From Solirubrobacterales bacterium (GTDB lineage: Bacteria > Actinomycetota > Thermoleophilia > Solirubrobacterales > 70-9): a DNA stretch of 64,000 bases. Below are positions 27,860-36,651 of the stretch, piece after piece. The notes beneath the pieces are model-generated. The model was not told where the DNA came from and ran no database searches. It saw only the letters and a list, made by a program, of their open reading frames with translations. The translations under genes were made by a program, and so were the position numbers. The DNA is taken from contig JAFKLL010000011.1 of the NCBI GenBank assembly GCA_017304845.1, forward strand, positions 1-64,000, written 5' to 3'. How positions within the stretch are numbered: the stretch's first letter is position 1; every line of letters starts with the position of its first letter.

Positions 27860-28628
27860 AGAAGGCCCTGACCATCGCCGCCTGGCACTCCTCGTCCTGA
27901 AGGGCGGCGAGCAGCAGCTCGACCTCGCGGAAGGTCTGGAGGGTCGAGGCCGACTCCTCGGCGACCGCGTCGACATGCCGCTTCGTGGTCGTCAGCGCGT
28001 AGGCGGGCTGCGAAGCGAGCTTCTCCGCGACGGCGCCGGCCTCCGACTCGAGCTCGGCCGGCGAGACGAGGCGGGTCACCAGCCCCATCCGGTGAGCCTC
28101 CTCGGCGTCGAAGCTCCGGCAGGTGAGGACCAGGTCCTTGGTCAGCGACGGCCCCAGCTCACGCACCAGGCGGGGAACGCCGCCCCAGGTGAGCGGCATG
28201 CCGAGGTCGACCTCCGGGATCGCGAACCGCGTGCCCTCGGCGGCGATGCGGATGTCGCAGGCCGAGGCGAGGACGACCCCGCCGCCGACGCAATGGCCGT
28301 GGATCGCCGCCACGGTCAGCGCCCGCATGTCGGCGATCGCGTCGATCATGCGACGGCCGAGGTCGAGGCCCTCGCGGAGGGTCTCGTTGCCCGGCCCGGT
28401 GTTGCCGGTCGCCGAGAGGTCGGAGCCGGCGGTGAACGCGCGCCCGGCACCCCGGACGAGGACCGCCTTGACCTCGGGCCGGTCGTCGAACCACCCGGCC
28501 GCGGCGATCAGCTCCTCGAGCATCTGGGGAGAGAGCGCGTTCAGCTTGTCCGGCCGGTTGAGGACCAGCGTGCCGACCCGGTCGGCCAGGTCCAAGCTCA
28601 GGCATTCGAAACAGGGAAAGTCGGTCAT
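27846..28628 (-). CDS. Enoyl-CoA hydratase/isomerase family protein
   Basis: Crotonase-fold enzyme acting on acyl-CoA, 260 residues. The oxyanion-hole segments are FTAGSDLSA and HGHCVGGGVV. The first catalytic Glu is kept in AIPEVDLGMP; the second Glu of true hydratases appears to be Asp (SLTKDLVL). So hydratase activity is likely but an isomerase or other crotonase reaction is possible. It starts ATG at 28628, overlapping the stop of the upstream TetR gene (ATGA), so regulator and enzyme form one operon. Confidence 0.88.
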   Translation of the reverse strand: MTDFPCFECLSLDLADRVGTLVLNRPDKLNALSPQMLEELIAAAGWFDDRPEVKAVLVRGAGRAFTAGSDLSATGNTGPGNETLREGLDLGRRMIDAIADMRALTVAAIHGHCVGGGVVLASACDIRIAAEGTRFAIPEVDLGMPLTWGGVPRLVRELGPSLTKDLVLTCRSFDAEEAHRMGLVTRLVSPAELESEAGAVAEKLASQPAYALTTTKRHVDAVAEESASTLQTFREVELLLAALQDEECQAAMVRAFSGEG

Positions 28629-29323
28629 CGCGTCCCTCCGAGCTCGGCCCGCGCCTCCTCCGGCATCCCCATCAGGGCCAGGTAGGTGTACATGATCAGG
28701 CCCTGCAGCGAGCCCAGTTCCTTCACGCCTCCCCTCCGTATCCGCTCGGCGATCAGCTCGTTGCCGGCGGTGACCGCGGCGGCGAAGACCTCGTCCGGCA
28801 GCAGGCCGAGGCCGGGCCGGTGTCGGCGGAAACTTTCGTAGGACGAGCGCATCAGGTCGACGTACTGGCGCTGCGCCCGCTCACGACGGACCGCCGCCTC
28901 CGGGCCGACCGCGTGGATCTCGAGCACGAACACGCGGGCGTACTCGGGATGCTGGGAGAGCCCGTCCAGGTAGGCGCGGACGGAGGCGCGAAAGCGATCG
29001 AGCCGGTCACCGTCGGCTCGCGCGGCAGCGGCGATCACGGCCTGGAAGTGCTCGTCGATCCCTTCCTCGTAGGCCGCGAGGAGACACTCCGCCTTGTTCT
29101 CGAAGTGCTCGTAGAAGGCTGTCTTGGAGACCCCGGCGGCGCGCACGATGTCACTGACGTTGGTCCCGCCGAAGCTCTTCTCGGCGACCACCAGCGCCGC
29201 CGCCTCGCAGAGGCGCCGACGTTGGGTCGCCGCGACGACGGTCCGGGGGAGAGCGTTCTGCCCGCGGGGCAGGCGCCTCGGCGTTCGCGTCGGCAGGGCG
29301 AGGGCGCCTTCGGAGTCGGTCAT
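28625..29323 (-). CDS. TetR-family regulator
   Basis: 232 residues. N-terminal helix-turn-helix about 35-75 (AATQRRRLCEAAALVVAE, then VSDIVRAAGVSKTAFYEHFENKAE split around the turn). The C-terminal ligand domain has HPEYARVFVLEIHAVGP, typical of regulators of lipid metabolism genes. The start is the ATG at 29323 with a leaderless-type box at 29331-29336. An operator-like repeat at 29340-29355 lies over its promoter, and it is co-transcribed with the enoyl-CoA hydratase. It probably represses itself and the divergent TetR/FadD side in the absence of an acyl-CoA. Confidence 0.9.
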   Translation of the reverse strand: MTDSEGALALPTRTPRRLPRGQNALPRTVVAATQRRRLCEAAALVVAEKSFGGTNVSDIVRAAGVSKTAFYEHFENKAECLLAAYEEGIDEHFQAVIAAAARADGDRLDRFRASVRAYLDGLSQHPEYARVFVLEIHAVGPEAAVRRERAQRQYVDLMRSSYESFRRHRPGLGLLPDEVFAAAVTAGNELIAERIRRGGVKELGSLQGLIMYTYLALMGMPEEARAELGGTR

Positions 29324-29336
29324 ACCGTTCAGCCTA
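29324..29336 (-). promoter_or_regulatory. Leaderless-type -10 box
   Basis: Minus strand TAGGCT, seven bases, then the ATG of the TetR gene. No ribosome binding site. Confidence 0.6.
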
Positions 29337-29339
29337 CAG

Positions 29340-29355
29340 TACGTCTGTGTACGTA
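29340..29355. promoter_or_regulatory. TetR operator candidate between two divergent tetR genes
   Basis: TACGT-ctgtgt-ACGTA, perfect 5-bp arms with a 6-bp centre, extended by one mismatch. It lies a few bases upstream of the -10 box of the minus-strand regulator and 20 bp before the start of the plus-strand one. Confidence 0.55.
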
Positions 29356-29374
29356 TGGGACAGGCTTCCGGTTG

Positions 29375-30013
29375 ATGAGAAGATGGGGCGTGTCCGCCCA
29401 GCCGCCCAGCCGCCGAGAGACCACGACCCTCGACGACCGCCGCGCCGTGCGGCGGGAGCAGTTGATGGAGGTCGGCGAGGAGATCGTCGGCACCAAGGGG
29501 GCCGGCGACCTCACCGTACGCGGCGTGTGCCGGGCCGCCGGACTGTCCGAGCGGTACTTCTACGAGAGCTTCCCCGACCGGGAGAGCCTGCTGCTGGCGG
29601 TGCATGAGAGGGCCGAGCAGCAGGCCCGGGAACGGATCCTCGAGGCGCTCACCTCGGCCGACTCCAGGGATCAGGCAATCCGAGCTGTGGTCGAGGCTTT
29701 CGTCGGATTCTTCGAGGAGGACCCGGGTCGGTCCAGGATCCTCCTGCAGGAGCCTCTGGTGCAGCCCGCCCTGGCCCGGGCCTGGCGCCGCAGCCTGACC
29801 ACCCTCGCCGCGATCCTGGCCGGCCTGATCGCCGGCGAGGGCGACGATCCGGAGGGCCCCGAGATGCGCCTCACGGCGGTCGCCCTGGCCGGCGGGCTGA
29901 CCGGCATGTACCTCGGTTACCTGCGCCAGGCGATCGAGGCCGAACCGGGGCAGATCGTCGATCGCGGGGTCGACCTGATCGAGCGGTCAATCGGGGGTAC
30001 CCCTAGTAGCTGA
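29375..30013 (+). CDS. TetR-family regulator
   Basis: 212 residues from the ATG at 29375; a GTG at 29390 is an equally possible start and would remove five residues. The helix-turn-helix is about 30-70 (DDRRAVRREQLMEVGEEIVG, LSERYFYESFPDRESLL). The ligand-binding part is short and hydrophobic (AVALAGGLTGMYLGYLRQAI). It ends 26 bp before the acyl-CoA synthetase and is divergent from another TetR gene across a single operator-like repeat. Likely controls fatty-acid activation. Confidence 0.85.
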   Translation: MRRWGVSAQPPSRRETTTLDDRRAVRREQLMEVGEEIVGTKGAGDLTVRGVCRAAGLSERYFYESFPDRESLLLAVHERAEQQARERILEALTSADSRDQAIRAVVEAFVGFFEEDPGRSRILLQEPLVQPALARAWRRSLTTLAAILAGLIAGEGDDPEGPEMRLTAVALAGGLTGMYLGYLRQAIEAEPGQIVDRGVDLIERSIGGTPSS

Positions 30014-30026
30014 CAACGCCCGTTGC

Positions 30027-30039
30027 TAACATCGCCATC
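30027..30039 (+). promoter_or_regulatory. Leaderless-type -10 box
   Basis: TAACAT (30027-30032), seven bases, then the ATG at 30040 of the acyl-CoA synthetase. No ribosome binding site. Confidence 0.6.
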
Positions 30040-31827
30040 ATGATCGCCCGTCTCGCACGGCCGGAACCGATGGCAGAGCCCATGCGCGCGCTCGGGGCGG
30101 AGACGGTCTGCGAGGCCTTCCAGCTGACCGTCGCGGACCATCCCGACCTGACCGCGCTCCGGATGCCGGGCGGCGAGTGGGAGTTGAGCTGGAGCGAGTA
30201 CGGCGAGCGGGTGCGCCGGACCGCGGCCGGACTGTCCGCGCTGGGCGTCGGAGCAGGAGACGTGGTCGCCACGATGCTGACCAACCGGCCGGAGTTCCAC
30301 TGGGTCGACACGGCCGCGATGCATCTCGGCGCGATCGGGGTCTCGATCTACAACACGTTCCCGGTCACCCAGGTCGAGCATCTGCTCCGGGACTGCGAAT
30401 GCGGGACGGTAGTGACCGAGTCGCAGTTCCTTCCCGCCATCCTCTCGGCCCGCCAGGGCGCCCCGGCCCTGCGACAGGTGATCGTCGTGGACGGCGACGG
30501 GTCGGAGGGAATGACCCTCGAGGAGCTGGAGGGACTCGGCAGGCCGGGCTTCCCCTTCGAAGAGACCTGGCGGAGCGTCGGAGCCGACGACGTCCTGACC
30601 CTGATCTACACCTCCGGCACCACCGGCCCGCCGAAGGGGGTGCAGCTGACCCATCGCAACATGATGTCGATGGTGCGGATGTGGGAGGAGTTCGTGCCGA
30701 CTCCCGGCCCTGGCGCCCGGATCCCGTCCTATCTCCCGATGGCCCACGTGGCCGAGCGCGAGTTCAGCCACTACCAGGCGATTCCCCGCGCGGCGACCGT
30801 CACCACCATCGCCGACCACAACCAGATCATCGCGGCGCTGCCCGACGTGCGCCCGACCGCCTTCCTCGCCGTGCCCCGGGTGTGGGAGAAGCTGAAGGCG
30901 GGGCTCGAGGCGGGCTTCGGCGCCGCCCCGGCCGAAGAGCGGGAGCGGTTCGAGCGTGCCGTCGCCGCCGGGGTGAGCCGGGTCCGCCTGGAGCTGGCCG
31001 GAGACCCTGTCGATCCCGAGCTCGCCGCCGAGACGGAGGCGGACGAGGAACAGGTCTTCGCCCCGCTGCGCGCGGCGCTCGGCTTCGACCAGCTCGAGGG
31101 GGCGATCGCCGGGGCGGCCCCGACCCCACCGGAGGTGCTGGAGTTCTTCTTCGCGATCGGGATCCCGATCTACGAGGTCTGGGGCATGTCCGAGACGAGC
31201 GCGCTGGTCACCGCGAACCCGTTGGAGCGGCCGAAGATCGGGACCGTCGGAGTTCCGCTCCCCGGCGCCGAGGTCCGGCTGGCCGAGGACGGCGAGGTGC
31301 TCGTGCGCGCCCCCAACGTGATGCTCGGCTATCTCAACGCTCCCGCCGAGACCGAGCGGGCGATCGACCCGGACGGCTGGCTGCGGACCGGCGACATCGG
31401 CGAGCTCGACGACGAGGGGTACCTGCGGATCGTCGACCGCAAGAAGGAGCTGATCATCAACGCCGCCGGCAAGAACATGTCCCCGACCAACATCGAGGCG
31501 CGGATCAGGAGCGCGAGCCCGTTGATCGCCCAGGCCGTGGCGATCGGCGACCGGCGCCCCTACAACGTCGCGCTGGTGACGCTGGAGCCCGATGCCCTCG
31601 CCGGCCGGGACGAGGACGACCCCGCCCTCCGGGAGGAGATCCTCGACGCGGTGGCGCGAGCCAACGAGCAGCTCGCCCGGGTCGAGCAGATCAAGCGGGT
31701 CAAGGTCCTCCCCGGCGAGTGGCTGCCCGGCGGGGACGAGCTCACACCGACTTTGAAGCCGAAGCGAAAGGTCATCGCCGAGAAGTACTCGGCGGAAATC
31801 GAGGAGCTCTACGAAGCCGATTCGTAG
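30040..31827 (+). CDS. Long-chain acyl-CoA synthetase (FadD15-like)
   Basis: ATP-dependent activation of fatty acids to acyl-CoA. 595 residues, adenylate-forming family. P-loop motif LIYTSGTTGPPKGVQLTH; YEVWGMSETSA; GWLRTGDIGELDDEGY; catalytic hinge VDRKKELIINAAGKNMSP; C-terminal Lys in LKPKRKVIAEKY. The start is the ATG at 30040, set by the leaderless-type box; a second in-frame ATG is at 30070. With the enoyl-CoA hydratase and acyl-CoA dehydrogenase it fits fatty-acid use. Confidence 0.93.
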   Translation: MIARLARPEPMAEPMRALGAETVCEAFQLTVADHPDLTALRMPGGEWELSWSEYGERVRRTAAGLSALGVGAGDVVATMLTNRPEFHWVDTAAMHLGAIGVSIYNTFPVTQVEHLLRDCECGTVVTESQFLPAILSARQGAPALRQVIVVDGDGSEGMTLEELEGLGRPGFPFEETWRSVGADDVLTLIYTSGTTGPPKGVQLTHRNMMSMVRMWEEFVPTPGPGARIPSYLPMAHVAEREFSHYQAIPRAATVTTIADHNQIIAALPDVRPTAFLAVPRVWEKLKAGLEAGFGAAPAEERERFERAVAAGVSRVRLELAGDPVDPELAAETEADEEQVFAPLRAALGFDQLEGAIAGAAPTPPEVLEFFFAIGIPIYEVWGMSETSALVTANPLERPKIGTVGVPLPGAEVRLAEDGEVLVRAPNVMLGYLNAPAETERAIDPDGWLRTGDIGELDDEGYLRIVDRKKELIINAAGKNMSPTNIEARIRSASPLIAQAVAIGDRRPYNVALVTLEPDALAGRDEDDPALREEILDAVARANEQLARVEQIKRVKVLPGEWLPGGDELTPTLKPKRKVIAEKYSAEIEELYEADS

Positions 31828-31848
31828 CGCCTGGAAGGAGAGGGTCCG

Positions 31849-34278
31849 ATGAGGTCGAGTCGTCTGGTTCCGATCGTCGCCGTGATGATCGGGGTTCTGG
31901 TGGGAGGCGCCGCCGACGCGGGCGCCAAGAGCGGGGGGCCGGTCCCCAGCGTGACCATCCGCACCACCGAGTACGGGGTCCCGCACATCATCGCCGACGG
32001 GTTCTACGGGCTCGGCTACGGCTACGGCTGGTCGCTGGCCAAGCAGAACATCTGCCCGATGGCGCAGATCTACACCACCACCCGTGGCGAGCGCTCCAAG
32101 TACTTCGGGCCCGACGAGACCTGGAACTTCACCGGCAACGCCCGGGTCTACAAGAACATCGACTCCGACCTCTTCTTCAAGATGATCGCCGCCCGCGGCG
32201 TGGTCCGAAAGCTGCTGGCGCAGAAGTACCCCGCCGGACCGAAGCCCGAGGTCAGGCAGGACATCCGCGGCTACGCCGCCGGGTACAACGCCTACCTGAG
32301 ACGGGTCGGGGTCGACAAGATCCACGACCCCTCCTGTCGCGGCGCCGCCTGGGTCAGGCCGATCACGACGGCGGACGTCTACATGCGCCTCTACATGCTC
32401 GGGATCATGGCCAGCCAGGGCGCCGCGATCGACGGCATCGTCAGCGCCTCGCCTCCCGGCACCCCGGCCAACCTGCTCGACCAGAGCGAGTCCATCCCCG
32501 ATCCCGACGCGGCCGACTTCCGGGCGATCGAGGAGGGCCGCGCGGCGATCGGCTCCAACGCCGTCGCGCTGGGCCGTCAGGCGACCAGCACCGGCAAGGG
32601 CATGTTGCTCGGCAACCCCCACTTCCCCTGGACCGGCACCGAGCGGCTGTTCGAGTCGCAGCTGACCATCCCGGGGAAGGTGAACGCCAGCGGGGCCAGC
32701 CTGCTCGGAACGCCGGCGATCAACATCGGCCACACGAGGAACCTGGCCTGGAGCTTCACCTACTCGACCGCCTACCGATTCGTGCCGTACCAGGAGAACC
32801 TGGTCCCGGGAGACCCGACCTCCTACTACGTGGACGGCCAGCCCCGCAAGATGGACTCGACCACGGTGAAGGTCCAGGTCAAGGAGCCGGACGGCACGCT
32901 CTCGACCCGCAGCCACACCTTCTACTCGACCGTCCACGGCTTCGTGACCACCTCGGTCCTCGGTCAGAACGTCTTCCCGTGGACCAGCGCCCACGCCTAC
33001 ACGATGGCCGACGTCAACGCGGAGAACTTCCGCTTCCTGAACCACTTCTACGACTCGAACCGACTCCAGAACGTGCGGCAGCTGCTGCGCGTGATGAGGC
33101 GCGACCAGGGCCTGCCCTGGGTGCATACGACCGCGGCCGACTCGAAGGGCAACGTGCTCTACGCGGACATGTCCGTAGTGCCCAACGTGCCGGACTCGAA
33201 GGTCACCGAGTGCAACACCCCCGGCATCGGCGATATCGCGTACCAGACGCTGGGCCTGCCGGTGCTCGACGGCTCAAGGTCTTCCTGCGATCTGCAGAAG
33301 GCGCCCGGCGCCGTTGCCAAGGGGATCCTGCCGCCGAGCCAGCTGCCGTACCTGATCCGCAGGGACTACGCGACCAACTCCAACGACAGTCACTGGCTGG
33401 CGAACCCGAAGCAGCCCCTGGCCGGCTTCGCCCGGATCCTCGGCACCGAGAAGACCCCGCGTTCGCTGCGGACGAGGATGGGCCTCATGATGGTGCAGCA
33501 GCGGCTCGCCGGCACCGACGGGCGCAAGGGCCGGAAGTTCACCCTGGCCCAGCTGCAGGCGACGGTCATGAACGACCGCACCCTCTCGGGCGAGATGTTC
33601 CGCGGACCCCTGGCGGCCTACTGCGCCGCTCATCCGGTCATCGCCGGCGTCGACGTCAGTGCCGCCTGCCCGGTCCTCGCGAACTGGAACGGCCGCGAGA
33701 CCCTGGACGCGCCGCTCCTGTTCAGTCGGATCGGCGCCCACCTCCCGCTGACCGCGGCCAGCACCTACACCACGCCCTTCGACGTCGACAACGCCGTCTA
33801 CACGCCGTCGGGGGTGGATATCGACAACCCGGCCGTGACCGGCGCGCTGGCGACGGCGGTGACCGAGTTGAACCAGGCGGGCATCCCCCTCGACGCGACC
33901 CTGCGCCAGTACCAGGTCGCACCGAAGAAGGACCTGCACATCCCGATTCACGGCGGGTCCGGCGACCCGGAGGGAACCTTCAACGCGATGATCGCGCCGT
34001 GGAACGGCAAGGGGCTCGACCCGATCCGTCACGGGTCGAGCTTCGTCATGGCGGCCTCGATGACCGGCGCCAAGTGCCCGCCGGTCAGGACGGTTCTGTC
34101 CTACTCGCAGGCGGCGGAGAACCCGTGGTCCAAGCACTACGCGGACCAGACCAGGCTGTTCTCGCGGAAGAAGTGGAAGATCGACCGCTTCTGCAACCGG
34201 CAGCAGCTGAACTCGCCGCGACTCCAGGTGGAACGGTTCCACGGCGGCTCGAAGCTGCTCAAGCGGCGAGGTTTCTGA
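31849..34278 (+). CDS. Secreted penicillin-acylase family Ntn-hydrolase (PvdQ/aculeacin acylase-like)
   Basis: Exported self-cleaving acylase, 809 residues. Signal peptide about 1-25. The alpha chain starts TTEYGVPHIIADGFYGLGYG. Autocleavage is expected between Gly235 and Ser236 in GSNAVALG; Ser236 becomes the N-terminal nucleophile of the beta chain. The following GKGMLLGNPHFPWTGTERLF and INIGHTRNLAWSFTY are very close in pattern to PvdQ/QuiP and aculeacin A acylase, which remove long acyl chains from acyl-homoserine lactones or lipopeptides. Good ribosome binding site GGAAGGAGA. It follows the acyl-CoA synthetase by 21 bp, so released fatty acids could be taken up and activated. Confidence 0.92.
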   Translation: MRSSRLVPIVAVMIGVLVGGAADAGAKSGGPVPSVTIRTTEYGVPHIIADGFYGLGYGYGWSLAKQNICPMAQIYTTTRGERSKYFGPDETWNFTGNARVYKNIDSDLFFKMIAARGVVRKLLAQKYPAGPKPEVRQDIRGYAAGYNAYLRRVGVDKIHDPSCRGAAWVRPITTADVYMRLYMLGIMASQGAAIDGIVSASPPGTPANLLDQSESIPDPDAADFRAIEEGRAAIGSNAVALGRQATSTGKGMLLGNPHFPWTGTERLFESQLTIPGKVNASGASLLGTPAINIGHTRNLAWSFTYSTAYRFVPYQENLVPGDPTSYYVDGQPRKMDSTTVKVQVKEPDGTLSTRSHTFYSTVHGFVTTSVLGQNVFPWTSAHAYTMADVNAENFRFLNHFYDSNRLQNVRQLLRVMRRDQGLPWVHTTAADSKGNVLYADMSVVPNVPDSKVTECNTPGIGDIAYQTLGLPVLDGSRSSCDLQKAPGAVAKGILPPSQLPYLIRRDYATNSNDSHWLANPKQPLAGFARILGTEKTPRSLRTRMGLMMVQQRLAGTDGRKGRKFTLAQLQATVMNDRTLSGEMFRGPLAAYCAAHPVIAGVDVSAACPVLANWNGRETLDAPLLFSRIGAHLPLTAASTYTTPFDVDNAVYTPSGVDIDNPAVTGALATAVTELNQAGIPLDATLRQYQVAPKKDLHIPIHGGSGDPEGTFNAMIAPWNGKGLDPIRHGSSFVMAASMTGAKCPPVRTVLSYSQAAENPWSKHYADQTRLFSRKKWKIDRFCNRQQLNSPRLQVERFHGGSKLLKRRGF

Positions 34279-34309
34279 CCCGAACCAGTCGGTGTGCGAA
34301 CCTCGCCTC

Positions 34310-35221
34310 ATGCATACCGCCCCGAAGGCCGAGCTCGGCGCCGTCATCTCGACGCCGAGCCTGGCCGCCCCCACGGGTGACGCCCTCGCCCGCCACTCCC
34401 GCCTGGCCGAGGAGGCCGGTGCGACCTCGCTATGGGTGGACGACCACCTGGCCCAGATCAGGGACTCGAGCTCGCCGTACCCCTTCGCCTCCGACGGCGA
34501 GGCGACCTGGGAGGTCGACACCCCGATCTGGGAGTCGCTGACCTCGCTGGCCTTCATCGCCGCCGCCACCGAGCGGGCGACGATCGGCACCGCGGTCCTG
34601 ATCCTCCCGCAGCGCCACGTCATCGAGCTCGCCAAGACGACCGCCACCCTGGACGTCCTCAGCGGCGGACGGCTCGTGCTCGGCTGCGGCGTCGGCTGGC
34701 TCGCCGAGGAGATGGAGGCGCTGGGCTGGTCGTTCCACCGACGCGGCGCCCGCGCGAACGAGCAGCTCGATGCTCTGCGCGCCTGCTGGACCGGGCACCC
34801 GCCGCCGTTCGAGGGCGAGCACGTGACTCTTCCGGCGGGACTGGTCATGGAGCCGACGCCTCTCCAGCAGCCCGGTCCGCCGCTGCTGGTCGGAGGGATG
34901 AGCAAGGCGGCAAGACGCCGGGCCGCCGAGCGCGGCGACGGTTGGCTCGCCCTCGCCACCGCCGACACCTACGACACCGCCGAGCTCGCCGACCAGATCG
35001 GATCGGTCCGCGAGCTCCGCGCCGCCGGTCCGCGAGCGGCGGAGCCCTTCCGGGCCAGCTTCATCCTCGGCGACTGGCCGGAGGATCGCGACAGGCTGAT
35101 CGCCCGCGCGATCGAGGCCGCCGAGCTGGGATTCGACGAGATCATCCTCGAGCCAGACTGGAGCGACCCGGACCTCTGCGCCACCACGATCGCCGAGGCG
35201 AAGGCGGCCCTCGACGGGTGA
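34310..35221 (+). CDS. LLM-class F420-dependent oxidoreductase
   Basis: Luciferase-like TIM-barrel enzyme, 303 residues, probably using coenzyme F420. N-terminal AVISTPSLAAPTGDALARHS and LWVDDHLAQI; middle ATIGTAVLILPQRHVIELAK and TLDVLSGGRLVLGCGVGWL, hallmark segments of this group. I start at the ATG at 34310; an in-frame GTG at 34292 has no better signal. There is no clear ribosome binding site. Substrate unknown. Confidence 0.88.
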   Translation: MHTAPKAELGAVISTPSLAAPTGDALARHSRLAEEAGATSLWVDDHLAQIRDSSSPYPFASDGEATWEVDTPIWESLTSLAFIAAATERATIGTAVLILPQRHVIELAKTTATLDVLSGGRLVLGCGVGWLAEEMEALGWSFHRRGARANEQLDALRACWTGHPPPFEGEHVTLPAGLVMEPTPLQQPGPPLLVGGMSKAARRRAAERGDGWLALATADTYDTAELADQIGSVRELRAAGPRAAEPFRASFILGDWPEDRDRLIARAIEAAELGFDEIILEPDWSDPDLCATTIAEAKAALDG

Positions 35222-35264
35222 CCGCCGGGCGGGCGTCCCGTTGAAGCCCGGAGAAGTGGTGCGA

Positions 35265-35276
35265 TATGTTCGGGAC
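35265..35276 (+). promoter_or_regulatory. Leaderless-type -10 box
   Basis: TATGTT (35265-35270), six bases, then the ATG at 35277. TTGAAG at 35241-35246 lies 18 bp upstream and could serve as -35. Confidence 0.65.
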
Positions 35277-36566
35277 ATGGCCGGCGGGGGCCAATTCGTC
35301 ACTCGAACGATCGCTGTCGTGGCGGTCTCTCTCGGCCTGCTCGCCGGAGCCGAGGCCGCCTCGGCCTCCACCATCGTCTACCAATGCGGCGGGTACGACG
35401 TCTGCGCGATCGACCCGGACACCGATGCCGGCCCGCGCCAGCTGACGACGGACGGTCGCGTTGCCGGGGTGACTCGGGACGGAAAGACCGCGGCCTGGGT
35501 CGCTTCGAACCCGATCCGGATCGTGAAGGCGCCCCTCGCCGGCGGCGCCGAGACCGCCCTCTTCACCGGCGAGGTGTACGACTACCCGCAGATCTCGCCG
35601 AACGGCAGCAAGGCGCTCTGGACCTGGTTCTTCGCCGGCTACGGCTGGTACACGTACGTCTACACCGGACCACCCGCGCCGCCGCCGGCGCCACAGTACC
35701 CGCCGGCAGTGGCCTCCTCGACCTACCAGACCACGGCCGGCTGGATGGGCGAGGAGCCGATCGTCACGCTGCGCGGAAACGACTCCGGCACGCTCAAGGC
35801 TCAGATCTGCAAGGCGGTGGACGGCGGGCCGATGTGCGACACCTTGCTCGCCTCCGATCCGGACTCGCAGCTCTCCTTCCCCGATGCCTCACCGGACGGT
35901 TCGACCGTCGTCGCGATCCACGGCCCGGCGCCCTCCAGCTTCGGCACGCCGGTCGCCGGCACGATCGCGCTCTACTCGACCCAGACCCACACGAGGATCC
36001 GGGACCTGATGCCCGGGGCGAGCGAGGACACCCACCCTGTCTTCTCCGCGGACGGCAAGCGGATCGCCTTCGAACGTGACGGCGGGATCTGGGTGGTCGA
36101 CGCAGCCGGCGGCGCCCCGCGAAGAGTCGCGACCGGGAACACGCCCTTCTGGGGAGGACCGAAGACCGTCCCGGGTGATCCGGGTGACCCGACCGACCCC
36201 GGTGATCCGACCGATCCCGCCACTCCGGCCCTGAAGCTGAAAGTGCTCGGGAAGCCCCGGATCAAGACCCTGCTCGGGCCGGGCCTGCGCGTCCGGCTCT
36301 CCGGCGCTCCCGCCGGGAGGGCGACGGCGCGCCTCACCGTCTCGAGCAAGGTCGCCCGTCGGATCGGCCTCGGCAAGCGCCGGATCCTCGCCACCGCCAC
36401 CTCCAAGTCCGGCGGGGCCGTCCGGGTCCTCCGCCTGCGGGCCAAGGGCCCCGTCGCCAGGAAGCTGCGCCGCTCCAAGCCCTTCGTAGCCACGGTCCAG
36501 GGCACCGTCAAGCCCGACGGCGGAGCTGCCCTGAAGGCGAAGAAGAACCTCCGCCTACGACGCTGA
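35277..36566 (+). CDS. Secreted TolB-like beta-propeller protein with basic C-terminal domain
   Basis: 429 residues from the ATG at 35277. Signal peptide about 1-30 (TIAVVAVSLGLLAGAEAASA). Propeller blades include YDVCAIDPDTDAGPRQLTTD, PQISPNGSKALW, FPDASPDGSTVVA and HPVFSADGKRIAFERDGG (WD40-like PD40 repeats). A GDPGDPTDP linker follows, then a basic domain about 330-429 (LRVRLSGAPAGRATARLTVS, GPVARKLRRSKPFVATVQG) of the kind found on other exported proteins in this window. A strong terminator follows. Likely cell-surface bound; function unknown. Confidence 0.82.
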   Translation: MAGGGQFVTRTIAVVAVSLGLLAGAEAASASTIVYQCGGYDVCAIDPDTDAGPRQLTTDGRVAGVTRDGKTAAWVASNPIRIVKAPLAGGAETALFTGEVYDYPQISPNGSKALWTWFFAGYGWYTYVYTGPPAPPPAPQYPPAVASSTYQTTAGWMGEEPIVTLRGNDSGTLKAQICKAVDGGPMCDTLLASDPDSQLSFPDASPDGSTVVAIHGPAPSSFGTPVAGTIALYSTQTHTRIRDLMPGASEDTHPVFSADGKRIAFERDGGIWVVDAAGGAPRRVATGNTPFWGGPKTVPGDPGDPTDPGDPTDPATPALKLKVLGKPRIKTLLGPGLRVRLSGAPAGRATARLTVSSKVARRIGLGKRRILATATSKSGGAVRVLRLRAKGPVARKLRRSKPFVATVQGTVKPDGGAALKAKKNLRLRR

Positions 36567-36603
36567 CCTTCGCGCCGACCTCGACGAAGGTGAACCAACG
36601 AGA

Positions 36604-36631
36604 AGCGGGGGCCGTTTCCGGCCCCCGCTTT
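36604..36631 (+). terminator. Strong intrinsic terminator
   Basis: AGCGGGGGCC-gtttcc-GGCCCCCGCT followed by TT. A ten-pair perfect stem 38 bp after the propeller gene. It also stands in front of the converging CocE-type gene. Confidence 0.85.
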
Positions 36632-36651
36632 CATCGTGGTGTCTGACCCGA

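Noticed and set aside
27846..28628. Treating the enoyl-CoA hydratase homologue as inactive because the second Glu looks like Asp
   Set aside because: Crotonase-fold enzymes tolerate changes at that position and my alignment by eye is not exact, so I keep the functional call.
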